A stretch of DNA of 64,000 nt from Acanthosepion lycidas (GCA_963932145.1 OZ010596.1:83982741-84046740), one strand, 5' to 3'. Positions 46,978 through 57,540 are shown, numbered from the stretch's first letter. Numbers and translations are program-made. The notes: generated from the sequence alone by a model not told the origin.

Positions 46978-47064
46978 GTAATCGAGGGTAACCGGGACCC
47001 AACTAAAAAATTAATAATTGTCAATATCTCCTAACCTAACGGCAGATTTCCACCAATTTTTAAA
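46978..47064. mobile_element. Foldback element, half copy
   Basis: GGGTAACCGGGACCCAACTA then AATTGTCAATATCTCCTAAC and GGCAGATTTCCACCAATTTT, the right arm of the element at 46.7 kb, more faithful to the left-arm complement. Confidence 0.5.
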
Positions 47065-47639
47065 ATAAATAAATGCTAATTTTTTTTTTTTTTGAATAAT
47101 CAGGCGATTTTACACCAGGAATAGTATATATATTTCTGTTAAATTTGTCATCTGCAAATTTACCTTTTGTAATTTTGTTTTATAGTCACTCAACTGTGTG
47201 CGTATGTATTTTAGCGAACTGTCGCAGAAGCAAATAAACTTAAAACTACTTAAACTACTATTTATTTGTATACAAAAGTGGACCCGCGCACGCATATGTA
47301 CGGGAGGATAGTGTTTTGAAAGCGTTTCTTTCTTTTCTTTACTTTTAGTTTTCACAATGGTATCTGTTTCTTTTAAAATTAAATAAATATTGTTATTTTT
47401 TACTGTGTACTAGTGTTTTTTTATGCAAAAATTGTAAAGTTTAAAAATTAAGGATTTTTTAAGAGTATTATTTTTGTTAAATTACGCAAGCTTGTCCACT
47501 TTTAAATCTCCACATGAACGAATGTATAAAATAAATTCGAAGTTCCATCAATAATTAGAAAAAAATTAATACCACTTTTTTTAATAATTTAAAAATGCCA
47601 TCTTCCTTCAGAAGGCGATTATGGCTCTACATATTCCTT

Positions 47640-47945
47640 TTCTTATCTGTGATTTACCATGGCTTCTTGGGAAATGTAAGGGAATGTTTTCCCGTTGTCT
47701 TCTCCACGGTTTTGATTTCAGATTAGTCCTCTCCTCTTCCTAGATTGTCTGCTACCCAAAGCTAGAGTGGTTCAGACTACCCTGGTATTTAATTTTAAAG
47801 GTAAGCTACAGCTGGTGGAGAAATTGAAGAAAATATGTATTCATGGGATTTTCGGAAAAAAAAAGTGAACGCAACAGACTAGGCTGAAAATCTGAAATCG
47901 GTTCGATAACCGTCACGCTACCCGCACGCACATATTCGACTTGAA
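47640..47945 (-). mobile_element. Possible SINE (minus strand)
   Basis: Reverse strand has GCGGGTAGCGTGACGGTTAT then CGAACCGATTTC near its head and a body with GAAGAGGAGAGGACTAATC. The B-box-like word and lone position suggest a tRNA-derived element; no second copy is in this window. Confidence 0.35.
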
Positions 47946-47992
47946 ACATATTCGTTGTATTCTATACTGTGCTATACTATGCAGAACTCAGG

Positions 47993-48024
47993 GGGAGATA
48001 AGCGAATTCAGCAGAGGGCGCCAC
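47993..48024 (+). promoter_or_regulatory. Promoter-proximal block of TFIIIA-2 with CTCF-like site
   Basis: GGGAGATAAGC (47993-48003) then TTCAGCAGAGGGCGCCAC (48007-48024), about 435 bp before the ATG. Order and wording match the block before TFIIIA-1, but the gap between the two words is shorter here. Function is inferred from consensus and from conservation between paralogues. Confidence 0.55.
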
Positions 48025-48063
48025 TAGTAGAATCGGAGCTGGAAACAAGCAAGAAGCGGCATG

Positions 48064-48352
48064 GTAAATGGACAAATAATGTTTTCTCTACTTCTTTTGT
48101 CGTTTGCAGCTATCTAATACCATATTCCTTGGTTTAATTTTGCAAAATCACTCTCCTTGCTTGTCTCTTTTAATTACGTTCATGCTATTATATAACTTGA
48201 AAAGTCGTTTGTTCATTCATGTTTTCGTAATCAGTTACTAAGTCGGTCTGCCGACAAAATGAAAGCATGATGTATCTTTATTTCGATGTGGCTAATGTCT
48301 TAACTGTAATTTATATAAACCGGTATATGATGAATTGATTTTTTTTCCTCAG
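48064..48352 (+). other. Possible 5'-UTR intron of TFIIIA-2
   Basis: A plausible donor (GGCATG then GTAAAT) at 48064 and a strong acceptor (TTTTTTTTCCTCAG) ending at 48352 would join a non-coding first exon beginning near the CTCF-like block to the coding exon. Seen only as splice-site likeness; no transcript evidence is available here. Confidence 0.4.
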
Positions 48353-48445
48353 TTTAACTTCTCAAATTTTAAAAATTGCTAGATCGTTTTTTATCCTTTT
48401 TTTAAAAAAACGTTTGTTTAGTGGTCTGGTCTTTGTTTGTTAGCC

Positions 48446-50383
48446 ATGGAAGAAGACGAAAGAGACAATATCAATTTTTCCTACCCTTCATCAATAGGTA
48501 ACCTTAACCAGGTCTTTATTTGCTCAGAAGAAGGCTGTAATAGTCGATTTTCAAAGAGATCCTATCTAGAACAGCACATGTGTATTCACACGAGCGAACG
48601 GCCATTCGTTTGTCCGAACGAGAACTGCAACAAAAGTTACAAACGAAAAGACCACCTCAACCGTCATACGAAGCAGTGTCCATCATCACACCCTGGTGAA
48701 CTTGCTTTGTCCTCTTGCGCAGTTGAAGGCAGTGAACAGAAGCTCATAAACAGTGATTATCTATCTAAACAAATTCGTACATTGCACGTAACGAAAAAGA
48801 GAACATTTCCTTGTCCTATTGATGGCTGTTCACAGATCTTTAAAAAACACCAAGAACTCAAGGCCCACGAATTTGATCACACCCAAAAAAACCCTTTCGA
48901 GTGTCCTCACCCTGGCTGTGAAATGTCTTTCCGATGGATGAATCGTCTCAAGCGACACATGAAAATCCACAAAGGCTACAGCTGCCCTGAGTGCGAAGAG
49001 AAATTTGAAAAGTGGACTCTCTTACTTAAACACAAGACTTCTGCCCATCAGGTGCAACAAATTTGTGCTGTGTGCAAAAAAACCTTCTCACATCGACATC
49101 GGTTAAAGGTACACATGAAGATCCACTCTGAAGAGAGAGAAGTGTTTGAATGTCCACGAGAGGGCTGTGTACGGTATTATTCAGAAAAACGAAACTTGGA
49201 TGCCCATATTAGATCATACCATGATGGTCGGCGTTTTCCATGTATGCATGAAAGCTGTAACCAAACATTTGCTTTCAAACACAAAATGCTTGAACACCTT
49301 AAGTCACACTCGATCACAGGAAAGTTTAAAAAGAAATTTCCTAAAAAGGGTCATCGAAAAAAGAATGTTGTTTCACTGTTAACTGGTATTAAAAATGAGG
49401 CAGTTGTGAAAGAATCTTTAGATAGTGATGCGTTACTGCCTTTGTCTTCAAACACAACAGAATCCTTTTCCACATTACCTTCCTGTGATTGGGGAGGAGG
49501 TAGTGACATTTGGGGTAGAAATAATTTCAGTAAATCAGAAGAAGATAATGCTTCTGCTCTAAAACCTATGGAAACTCCAAGGAAAGATCCCAGTGACAGT
49601 GATCTCTATCTGCTTACTGAGGATCATGTCCAAACAACCACTAATGATATAGAAAATTCCAAAGATAAATGGATTCCCAGTGGTAACTGTAAGGAATATA
49701 CTCATGCTATGCCAAAATTTGGCAATACTATGCCAACTTCAAAATCCCAAATTCACTCTATTCATACATTAGGCACAATCAACCCATCAGATGTTTGCTC
49801 CTTAACCAATACAGAAACAAACTCTGAATGTGAGACTATAAATTCAACACAAGTGAATAATAAACCACTGTCATCTTCAGACAGCCATTTGCAAAGTTAC
49901 AAAAAGTCTCAACTTACCACTGTCACATGCGAGGGTATATGTGATGAGGTCCCCCCGGAAACCAATCATGACCCCAAACTTGCAGATGATTATACTGAAA
50001 ACAATCCTTCCGTAAAGGATGAACATGTACTTAACACTGGACAGACTCCAACTGACAATCTGTTTCAATGTTCATTGTGTTCAGAGTCTTTCATGTGCAA
50101 TTCTCTGTTGAGAGAACACCAGAAGCAGCAGCACCCAAAAGAGCCCCAGAGTTTTCCCTGTCCAAGAAAGAACTGTCAGAACATCTACACAATGCAGCAA
50201 AAACTCAATTTGCATCTGCAGTGTGATCACGATAGTCTTGGATTTCTGTGCATGTATGCCAATTGTGGTATGGTGTTTGACTCGAAACGTGCCCTTGAGA
50301 GGCATTTTAACTTGCACAATGTTAAAATGCGACAGAAAAAGAAAGACAGATTGGCCCATATTATCTCCGAGAATTTTTTTTGA
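48446..50383 (+). CDS. TFIIIA-like C2H2 zinc-finger protein, paralogue 2 (645 aa, 12 finger positions)
   Basis: Start chosen at the ATG in GCCATGG (strong Kozak context). Fingers: F1 26-48, F2 56-78 (C2HC), F3 91-114 degenerate (second Cys is Ser and the first His is Gln), F4 123-145 (IFKKHQELKAH, close to human TFIIIA F4 TFKKHQQLKIH), F5 153-175, F6 180-201 with the KWT Trp, F7 207-227, F8 236-259, F9 266-288. A basic tail (FKKKFPKKGHRKKNVVSLL) follows, like the TFIIIA post-finger region. Then comes about 240 residues of Ser/Thr/Asn-rich linker and three more fingers, 542-563, 572-595 and 602-624, whose spacing (CX2C, CX4C, CX4C) and words resemble F7-F9, ending with a basic KKKDRLAHIIS tail. 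Vertebrate TFIIIA has nine fingers and about 365 residues. With intact F4 and F6 this is the better candidate for 5S RNA binding (inference). It is the upstream neighbour of FBXO4, divergently oriented. Confidence 0.9.
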   Translation: MEEDERDNINFSYPSSIGNLNQVFICSEEGCNSRFSKRSYLEQHMCIHTSERPFVCPNENCNKSYKRKDHLNRHTKQCPSSHPGELALSSCAVEGSEQKLINSDYLSKQIRTLHVTKKRTFPCPIDGCSQIFKKHQELKAHEFDHTQKNPFECPHPGCEMSFRWMNRLKRHMKIHKGYSCPECEEKFEKWTLLLKHKTSAHQVQQICAVCKKTFSHRHRLKVHMKIHSEEREVFECPREGCVRYYSEKRNLDAHIRSYHDGRRFPCMHESCNQTFAFKHKMLEHLKSHSITGKFKKKFPKKGHRKKNVVSLLTGIKNEAVVKESLDSDALLPLSSNTTESFSTLPSCDWGGGSDIWGRNNFSKSEEDNASALKPMETPRKDPSDSDLYLLTEDHVQTTTNDIENSKDKWIPSGNCKEYTHAMPKFGNTMPTSKSQIHSIHTLGTINPSDVCSLTNTETNSECETINSTQVNNKPLSSSDSHLQSYKKSQLTTVTCEGICDEVPPETNHDPKLADDYTENNPSVKDEHVLNTGQTPTDNLFQCSLCSESFMCNSLLREHQKQQHPKEPQSFPCPRKNCQNIYTMQQKLNLHLQCDHDSLGFLCMYANCGMVFDSKRALERHFNLHNVKMRQKKKDRLAHIISENFF

Positions 50384-50535
50384 TCAATCTTGTTATTTTT
50401 TTTTTGTGTGTGATAAAAATTACCATCTTTGTTTTTTCTCTTATAGAAATGGTAATGAATTGATGCTACTATCAACTCCTTTTAAAAGACTGCATAGGTT
50501 TCTAACAACTTTTGCATATGATCCATGCTTTATAT

Positions 50536-50615
50536 AATAAAAGATATTCATATAATTAAGTTACCTCTGAAGAAAAAAAATAGATCTATTGCTAACTGTT
50601 TGAACTATGAATAAA
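50536..50615 (+). terminator. Candidate poly(A) signals of TFIIIA-2
   Basis: AATAAA occurs at 50536-50541 and again at 50610-50615, 150 to 230 bp after the stop codon. Either is a sensible cleavage signal. Confidence 0.45.
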
Positions 50616-50619
50616 CTGT

Positions 50620-51608
50620 GGTAATAATGTATAGAATTTTGAATTTCTAATATTTTTATACATTTTTCTCAAGTTTTGTCTATAAGCTTAAGAGTTAATA
50701 ACAAGCTCAACTCCTGTTTATTGTGTACATTTGCTAACAATGAAAAGCGAATTTATTACACAATTACAGAATGAAAATTGTCTAGATTTCAACACAATGA
50801 TTTTTTTGCTGAGCTAAAATGGATGTTGGGAAATTCATCAATGGATCATTTTGAAATGCTGTGAGAGTAGCAAGCATACAAAGAGATTTCGGTGTTCAAG
50901 CAGTGTTGTAGATATATATAGCTGAGTTTTGTTTCTCATAAGTTTATTGTGCAAATTTTATTGCTATCATATTCCATAATACATTCATTTAATTTTCTTT
51001 TTTGTAATAGTGAATTTATAAAATGCTTTATTAAAATCAATTGAGACATCTCTAAGAAATACAAGTACACACATACTGATTTCTATATTAAAAAATAAAA
51101 CATTTAATTATCTAAGCCATGTCCAACCATGTCGGTGTAATGTCTAAGTATTTCTTGTTTGATTCATTTATTTACTAGCAGCTGAAACAAAAAAAAAAAA
51201 ACACTTCCTGTATCTCCAACAACATAAACATAATGAAAACTCTAATCTTTTTAATTTTTTTATTTTATATATGATTGCCTCTCCCATCGATTTCATTGTA
51301 TGAGGATCCAACAACCTCATTCATTTTTTTTGTTTTTATCATATATGACATTTCACTCCCACTAGTGACCTGCATACAAGTCCACATATTGTGCAACATT
51401 GAGGATCTCAGGACATGGCAACAGGAATATTTCTTGAAACTTTTCACTATTGTCTTTCGTCTCTTAGCCAGTCAATATAACTGATTCTAAAATTTCCAAT
51501 ACCACTCTGTCACAAATATCTCCAGTTATTTCTATCCAGGGCAACTTTCTTGAAGTTACACTGAGGCACATTGACAGCTGAGAGGTTACTCTTTAGCTTG
51601 TCTTTATA

Positions 51609-51645
<37 letters not shown>

Positions 51646-52510
51646 ACAAAGACTGTTGGTGGAACCAACAGACAACTTATGAAAACCTAAAACTTGTATC
51701 CAGATACAGTCTCAAATAAAAACAACAATACGGAAAAAAAGAAAGAGAAAAAAGGTCTAAAAGCAAACTTACCTACTCTGTACAGTGATTGAAGCTTAGA
51801 TCGCCTAGGCCGAGCAAAAAGCACTTACCAACATTAAATCCTATAAAAGGATGGCTCTAGTCATAACTGGAGTTTTACAGTCATGCGATCTTCAGATGAC
51901 TATAGATAGATGTTATTTTCATAGAAAATATGTAATTTAAAGCTGGAAGTATTGAAACTTTCACTTTTTTTTTCTTTTTTCTTTTTTTTTTTTTTACAAG
52001 AATCACTATATAAGGATATTATGCCTTCATTTTGATCTTTTTTGCTGATTCCTGCTTTAAAGAATGTCTAATGATCAGATAGCATTAATGTGGTTCTAAA
52101 AGGCCATAAGTCAACATACACCTTTTTTGCATGTTTTTCCCATTTTTGAAATGTGCAAACTGCTCTAAGAATAACATGGGCAATATTTTTGATACAAAGA
52201 CCTTTTTGTGAAGTTTGGCCCCATTTTTTGTATAAAAAATAAAAAAAGCCATTATGCAAAAACAGGTATCTTAGGGCCTTTTCAAAAAAATTTTCTCATT
52301 TCACAAAAAGAAATTCACTTGCACTCTTAATTGTTTTGGTTTATGTGATGCAATATTTTAACATGAAGAACATAATGAAATTTTATAAACCAGTAATAAT
52401 CCACATGTAAATAATGTAAACAATAACTTATCATTCCAGAAATTCAAACAGAAATTGCTTCTTTCTGTTTGTCCATGCTCTGCCAATTTCATTCAAGAGG
52501 AGTTGTTTCT
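50620..52510. other. No gene seen
   Basis: Downstream flank of TFIIIA-2. Contains a (TA)n tract and unassigned sequence; no frame is convincing. Confidence 0.5.
51609..51643. repeat. (TA)n microsatellite
   Basis: About 17 TA units downstream of TFIIIA-2. Confidence 0.85.
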
Positions 52511-52514
52511 TTTT

Positions 52515-52965
52515 TTATTGGAATCCCTCTATGTAAGGCAATAAAGCCACTACGACACAAGGTGTGCAGGAGTTAGAAACAGAAACATTAAATATGAGCA
52601 GGAAAAGAAAAGAGTAATTGGGTGTTTTGCAGATTAAAGTTGGCTGGAAAGCATGGAGCCAGAAAGGAGTTCCACAAGTGTCAGAAGTGTGAGAAAAGAA
52701 AAATGCTAGCATAGAACTTATGGTTATATCTAGCAAGCTCAACTTTAAATTGATGAGATCCTAATGCCAGTCTAATTCTGCCCTTAAATTCAAAAAATCT
52801 AGGTGCCACAGCGAAGAGCTCATCCAAACGCTTACCACGAAAGTATTTATAGAAAAGGCACAGAGAGGCAACTTTGCAGTGATGGGAAAGTGACTGAAGC
52901 TGTGCTACCAGACCAGAACCAATAATATGGGTGATTCTTTTTGTCAATAACAGACCATTGTTGAG
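52515..52965 (-). mobile_element. LINE 3' fragment (family A)
   Basis: Reverse strand: tail near AAGGCAATAAAGCCACTACG, then AATTCAAAAAATCTAGGTGC and GAAAGTGACTGAAGCTGTGC. 5'-truncated. Confidence 0.7.
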
Positions 52966-52969
52966 ATCT

Positions 52970-53750
52970 GGTTAAACAGCAGAATGTCAAATGCTGATTT
53001 TCAAGGCAAGCTTAATATTCTTCCCTGATTGCTACGCTACACCCACTTCCCACCATTTAGATTCTTGTCATGCTCATCTAAGCTCACTGAATATGGAAAA
53101 GTTGGCAATGTTTAACTTTTGTGCCCACAAAAAAAAAAAGATGTTTATCCCTTGACACTGCTATTACTGTATACACTTTTGACTCCCTCAGCAATGTTTA
53201 TTTACAAGATTATAAAAATGTGAACCAAGTACAATATAATATTTATTATTTACTTTTTATATAGAAATACATTTGAAAAGAAATAGTTTTATTCAAAAAT
53301 TTATTAAATAAAATTATAAAATAATCAAAATATGTAATAGGAAGAGATGCTTTCAACCTAATTTAAGGAATTTATCTGGTGAGAGCAAATGCAAAAAATA
53401 ACTGAAAAATGAATATTCATTGTTAGGTGTTTATTTAAATTTTCTTCATGGGCATTTTTATAAATTTTTAAATAAAAATTTCTTTTCATATTTATTTCAT
53501 TATAAATTGGTAAATATTATAGTCTGTTCACATATTATAATCTTGTAAATTCAAAATTATTCTGGTAAATAAAATAGTGTTTAATATCTTTATTGTCAAT
53601 TCTCAAGAATAAAGAAAATGTATAAATCCACTTTCATACTTTATTAAAATTCTAATCATCACTTTAAAACAATAAACATTGCCATGGGAGTCAAAAGTGT
53701 ATACAGTAATAGCAGGTGTAAAGAGAATGACTGTCCTTTTGATACACCAT
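52970..53750. other. No gene seen
   Basis: AT-rich DNA. 53150-53710 loosely repeats 22440-22820 (CTTTCATAC/TATTTAGG, ATTCTCAAGAA, AACAATAAACA) in inverted or direct pieces, suggesting an old unnamed repeat. Confidence 0.4.
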
Positions 53751-53754
53751 TTTT

Positions 53755-53895
53755 TGCATAAAACATATTTCCTCATCTTTGTTATTCTCACTATTCAGTC
53801 ATTATGCCCTCTGGACTCCTTCAGGTGTCTGTTGATTTGGGTAACCTTTATGGAATCTCGAATTGAACCCTTTATTTGATCTCGGGGAATTTTTT
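53755..53895 (-). mobile_element. Penelope-like terminal fragment
   Basis: TCCTCATCTTTGTTATTCTC, ATGCCCTCTGGACTCCTTCA and AATTGAACCCTTTATTTGAT in the family order. Short and diverged. Confidence 0.55.
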
Positions 53896-53934
53896 TTCCA
53901 CTGTGTATATGGCACAATAGCCTAAAGGATTGAC

Positions 53935-54180
53935 AGCCTTTTTTTTTTCTTTTTTAAATAATCATTTTACCTCAAATAAAAAAAACACTAAGATGCAAGG
54001 AGTTATTAAGAAGTAAGGAAACTGAGAAAACATTACTGAGGAGAAAGGACAATAAAAGAACAGGTTTCAAGGAAACAAAAGATGATGATTAACATTGCAT
54101 TAAATTTCTGAAGAAGCCAGAAGAGTACCACAACCAAGAAGGGCAGGAGAAGAGACTATTAACACAGAACTTCTAGCCAT
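53935..54180 (-). mobile_element. LINE 3' fragment (family A)
   Basis: Tail-proximal words ACTAAGATGCAAGGAGTTAT, CATTGCATTAAATTTCTGAA and GGGCAGGAGAAGAGACTATT. It runs into the (TA)n tract at 54190. Confidence 0.6.
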
Positions 54181-54185
54181 GTGTG

Positions 54186-54188
<3 letters not shown>

Positions 54189-54238
<50 letters not shown>
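54189..54238. repeat. (TA)n microsatellite
   Basis: About 24 TA units at the truncated edge of a LINE copy. Confidence 0.85.
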
Positions 54239-54239
<1 letters not shown>

Positions 54240-54571
54240 GACTTTTTGTTAAAATAATTGATTTCCTGTATCATAATTCGATGAACATTTGTTAAAAAAA
54301 ATAATGAAGGGTCTAATTTAGTTTATTTTTTTAAAAGATGTCATCCCCAACACGCAATTTCTAAAATCATATATAAGTATAGTTGTACTATGACTTCCTG
54401 GAGACTTCTACATTTTTTTTATTTTATTTTGTTTTTTTGGTTTTTTTTTTAGTTATTTGTAAGTTTGTATGTTATGCTATAGCTAAAAACAGTTTAAATG
54501 TGTTAAAAATATGTAAGTACTGTCCTATTACATCATTAGCACATTGGTAAAAATAAGCTTCTCAAATATTT

Positions 54572-54608
<37 letters not shown>

Positions 54609-54755
54609 ATTGGCATATATGGTAAAATTGAATTTTTCAGTTTGCAGAGTGGCCTTTTTCAAAAACTAAAGCAAATTAATGACATTTTCATTATTTTTAA
54701 AGAAAGTTCATCTATTTATGAGACAGGAACATAAAGTTACAAAATATTCATAACC

Positions 54756-54787
<32 letters not shown>

Positions 54788-54814
54788 ACTGACAAGACCT
54801 GTTCAAAAGAATGG

Positions 54815-54925
54815 GTAGAAGTGTGACGCTATCATCTGGTTCACACTCCTCCCTGGTCTTTTGAGCAGGAGTAGAGGTTTATTCTTTGTTCCCTGTTTAG
54901 AATTAGGTTTTCACTTCCTTCTACA
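54815..54925 (-). repeat. Dispersed repeat shared with 33000-33120
   Basis: Reverse strand carries GTGAAAACCTAATTCTAAAC, CTCAAAAGACCAGGGAGGAG and GTGTGAACCAG. Next to a (TA)n tract. Confidence 0.5.
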
Positions 54926-55012
54926 ATCATTTCATTCTCTTTCACTCTCATTACCCCCTTGCATCTTCGTGGCATTATCACCTTGCTTGGAGGTGAATCG
55001 AATTAAAAAAAA
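54900..55012 (+). mobile_element. LINE 3' tip (family A)
   Basis: CACTCTCATTACCCCCTTGC then ATCTTCGTGGCATTATCACC, TTGCTTGGAGGTGAATCGAA plus an A-rich run. Only the last about 110 bp. Confidence 0.6.
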
Positions 55013-55189
55013 TAAATAAAATAAAATAAAAAAATGTTGTTACACATCCAGTTCAAAATTGTAGATATATTCAAAAAAATAAATTGGTGTTGTCAAACTC
55101 TGTAAAACCATTGCAATATTTAAAAAAGAGAAAATGCCAAGATTTAGCTAGTAACGCTTATCTGCAACATTTAGTTCTTGATAATGACC

Positions 55190-55400
55190 AAGTTTTTTTT
55201 TTTGTTTTTTTAACCCAAGGGAGACAATAAAGCTATTAAGACATAAGGAGTTACTTAGAGTGAAATATACTAAGAAAACATTGCTGAGGAGAAAATTCAA
55301 TAAACAGAACAGGATTCTAGGAGACTGAAAATGGCATTGCATTTAACTTTTTGAAGATCATAGTTGACATGATGGCAAGAAGTGCTAGAGAAAAAAACTA
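55190..55400 (-). mobile_element. LINE 3' fragment (family A)
   Basis: AAAGCTATTAAGACATAAGG, AATAAACAGAACAGGATTCT and GCATTTAACTTTTTGAAGAT on the reverse strand; tail at the low end. Confidence 0.6.
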
Positions 55401-56184
55401 ATAGAATAATATTTGGCAAAATTCTTATTCTGAGTTCAATCCCTGGGCCAGGTAGTACAGACTCACCTGAAATAGGGTTAGGAATAACTGAGCAAGAAGA
55501 AAAAATAATGAAACAATAAAATATCCCTAGGCATGGTAAATTCATTTTTGGTTTTTCCATTCTTCACATTTGATAAATTGGAAGAGGTAGAGACGAAAAA
55601 TGAAAACAAATAAAACAGTTTTATAAGTGTTGAGAATGTTGTAAAGTTTTTAAAGGTGTTTGGAATGTACAATTTGTGAAAGTCAAATGTCTGTAGAGGA
55701 AACCAATGTAAACTAATGAGGGTGTTTGCAAATAAGTTATTCTGTAAAGGGTTTTGGTGAAAGTAGTAATTGAAGAGTCCTTTTGAATATGAGAAATGTC
55801 TACTTCTTTTAATTTCTACACCAAAACCTGTTACTTGGTTTTTCTATCCTCTTTAATAATAAAATATGGTTTACTTGGTTCATCTGTTATAATGCTATCT
55901 ACTATCTTTTAAAAACACAAATATTTAAAAACGGATCTGCATAGAGCTAGCTAAAAAAAAATTTTTATCAAAAAGTCAATGACCACCTTTCTTGTTAAAA
56001 ATGTAATTAATGTCAAAATTTTAATACTTAATTTTTTTCATGCCTTGAGAAAAGACAAATATATTTAAAAACAAACGTTTTCTTACAGTAAAGTTTCACC
56101 CTGTACAAGGCCTGAAGGCCACTCTAGGAAGAGGGTTGCATTAAGGGGTAGTTTTATAATGTGTGTGTGGGTGTTTGTTTTTTT

Positions 56185-56880
56185 TTTTTGTTTTTTTTAA
56201 GCGTTTCACCCCAAGCAAGGCAGGAAGCCACTAGGACGCAAGGGGTTACAGAAAATTTGGAGCAAGATCAGATAGGAGTGATAGAGGAAAGGATGATGAG
56301 GAGAAGGGTAGTGGATAGATCAAGACAACTGGAGATGTTGATTGATATTACATTTGAATAGTTGGAGATTATAGCTCTCAGGGAAACTGGAATAAGGAAG
56401 GGAGTTCCACAGGCGAGAGGTGCAAGACATGAAGCTATTGGAGTAGAAGAGACAGCTACATTTAGGAGTTTCGACAGTGAAGGGGTGAGAGCGGGATGCC
56501 AGCCTCGTAGGGCCCTTGAATTCATGAAGTCTGGGAACCAGCGAATGCAGCTCCTCGGAGCAATTGCCATGAAAGTATTTGTAAAACAGACAGAGAAAGG
56601 TGATGGCGTGTCTGTGAGAAAGTGACTGTAGACGAGATGCCAGCGCAGGGCCAATTATATTGCATATCCGCCTCTGGAGCCTATCAAGAACCCTGAGGCA
56701 AACAGAAGGGGCACCAGACCATATATGGCAGCAATACTCCATGCAAGGGCGAATTGTTGATTTGTAGATCTGGAGGATCGATTCTGGGGAGAAAAATTTC
56801 CTGGCGCGGCACAGGGAGCCAACTTTTCTTGCGGTGGACGAAGCAATTGACTGAATGTATTTGGATAGGAGGGGAAAGAT
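56185..56880 (-). pseudogene. LINE reverse-transcriptase C-terminus (family A, best copy)
   Basis: The reverse strand has a long open stretch beginning MEYCCHIWSGAPSVCLRVLD then RLQRRICNIIGPALASRLQS, LCLFYKYFHGNCSEEL and a final RLWNSLP. Upstream of it are KYIQSIASSTARKVGSLC and RKFFSPESILQIYKS. This is the post-catalytic RT region of Jockey/CR1-type non-LTR elements. The tail end (AGCGTTTCACCCCAAGCAAG) is at the low coordinate. 5'-truncated, no intact ORF2. Confidence 0.8.
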
Positions 56881-57540
56881 AAATTAACACTAGACTTGAA
56901 CAGGTTAAGATTGTAATGATCAAGGAAACATTCTTTTGGGAATCTCTTCCACAGACCATTCCCTAGTGAGTGTTCAGATTGATTCCAAACCAATGACATT
57001 CCCTGATTTACCATTCTATAGGGCGGTTTTCCGCTATGCTAAGGCAGACTGGGACAACTTTTGGTCCTATATGACAGAAGCTGTTCTCGCAAACTTTTTC
57101 AAGCATGCTGCCTCCACTTCCAAATGAATCCTTTCTGGAATGGAGTGTTTTATCACCCGCCTCCCTCGGGCCAAATTCCAGCAGTCAGCCTTGGTTCACC
57201 CCTGAATAACTGCAGCCATAGAACCACTACTTCAATATCTATCCCAAGGAGTGGTGTAGTCTGGCCCTTACTACTTTCTGAACTGCTTGCAGTCACTTTA
57301 AGAGAGTTCTGGAAAATGCAAAGTGCAGCTACATGCAAGCTACCCAGGCCAAGGTTGAAAAGAAAAAAATTAAATCTTGCAAATTCTGGAAGATCATCAA
57401 CAAAATTATAACTAGAGGCAAAGCGGCTGTGCCCATTATTAAAAAAGGGCCCTAAGGTCATAACAAGGGAAAACTCTTTACCTCAAACTCAACATTAGAT
57501 GACAAAGGTCATTCCCTCCCCAACTTCCCATGTCTCACTG
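56881..57540. mobile_element. LINE mosaic with inverted endonuclease segment (family B)
   Basis: On the plus strand from about 56936, GISSTDHSLVSVQIDSKP continues to RYAKADWDNFWSYMTEA, the end of an apurinic-type endonuclease and the linker to RT. On the minus strand, 56960-56881 encodes LWKRFPKECFLDHYNLNLFK, the end of an RT. The two parts face away from each other and abut the family A copy, so the junction is an inversion or nested insertion. Confidence 0.6.
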
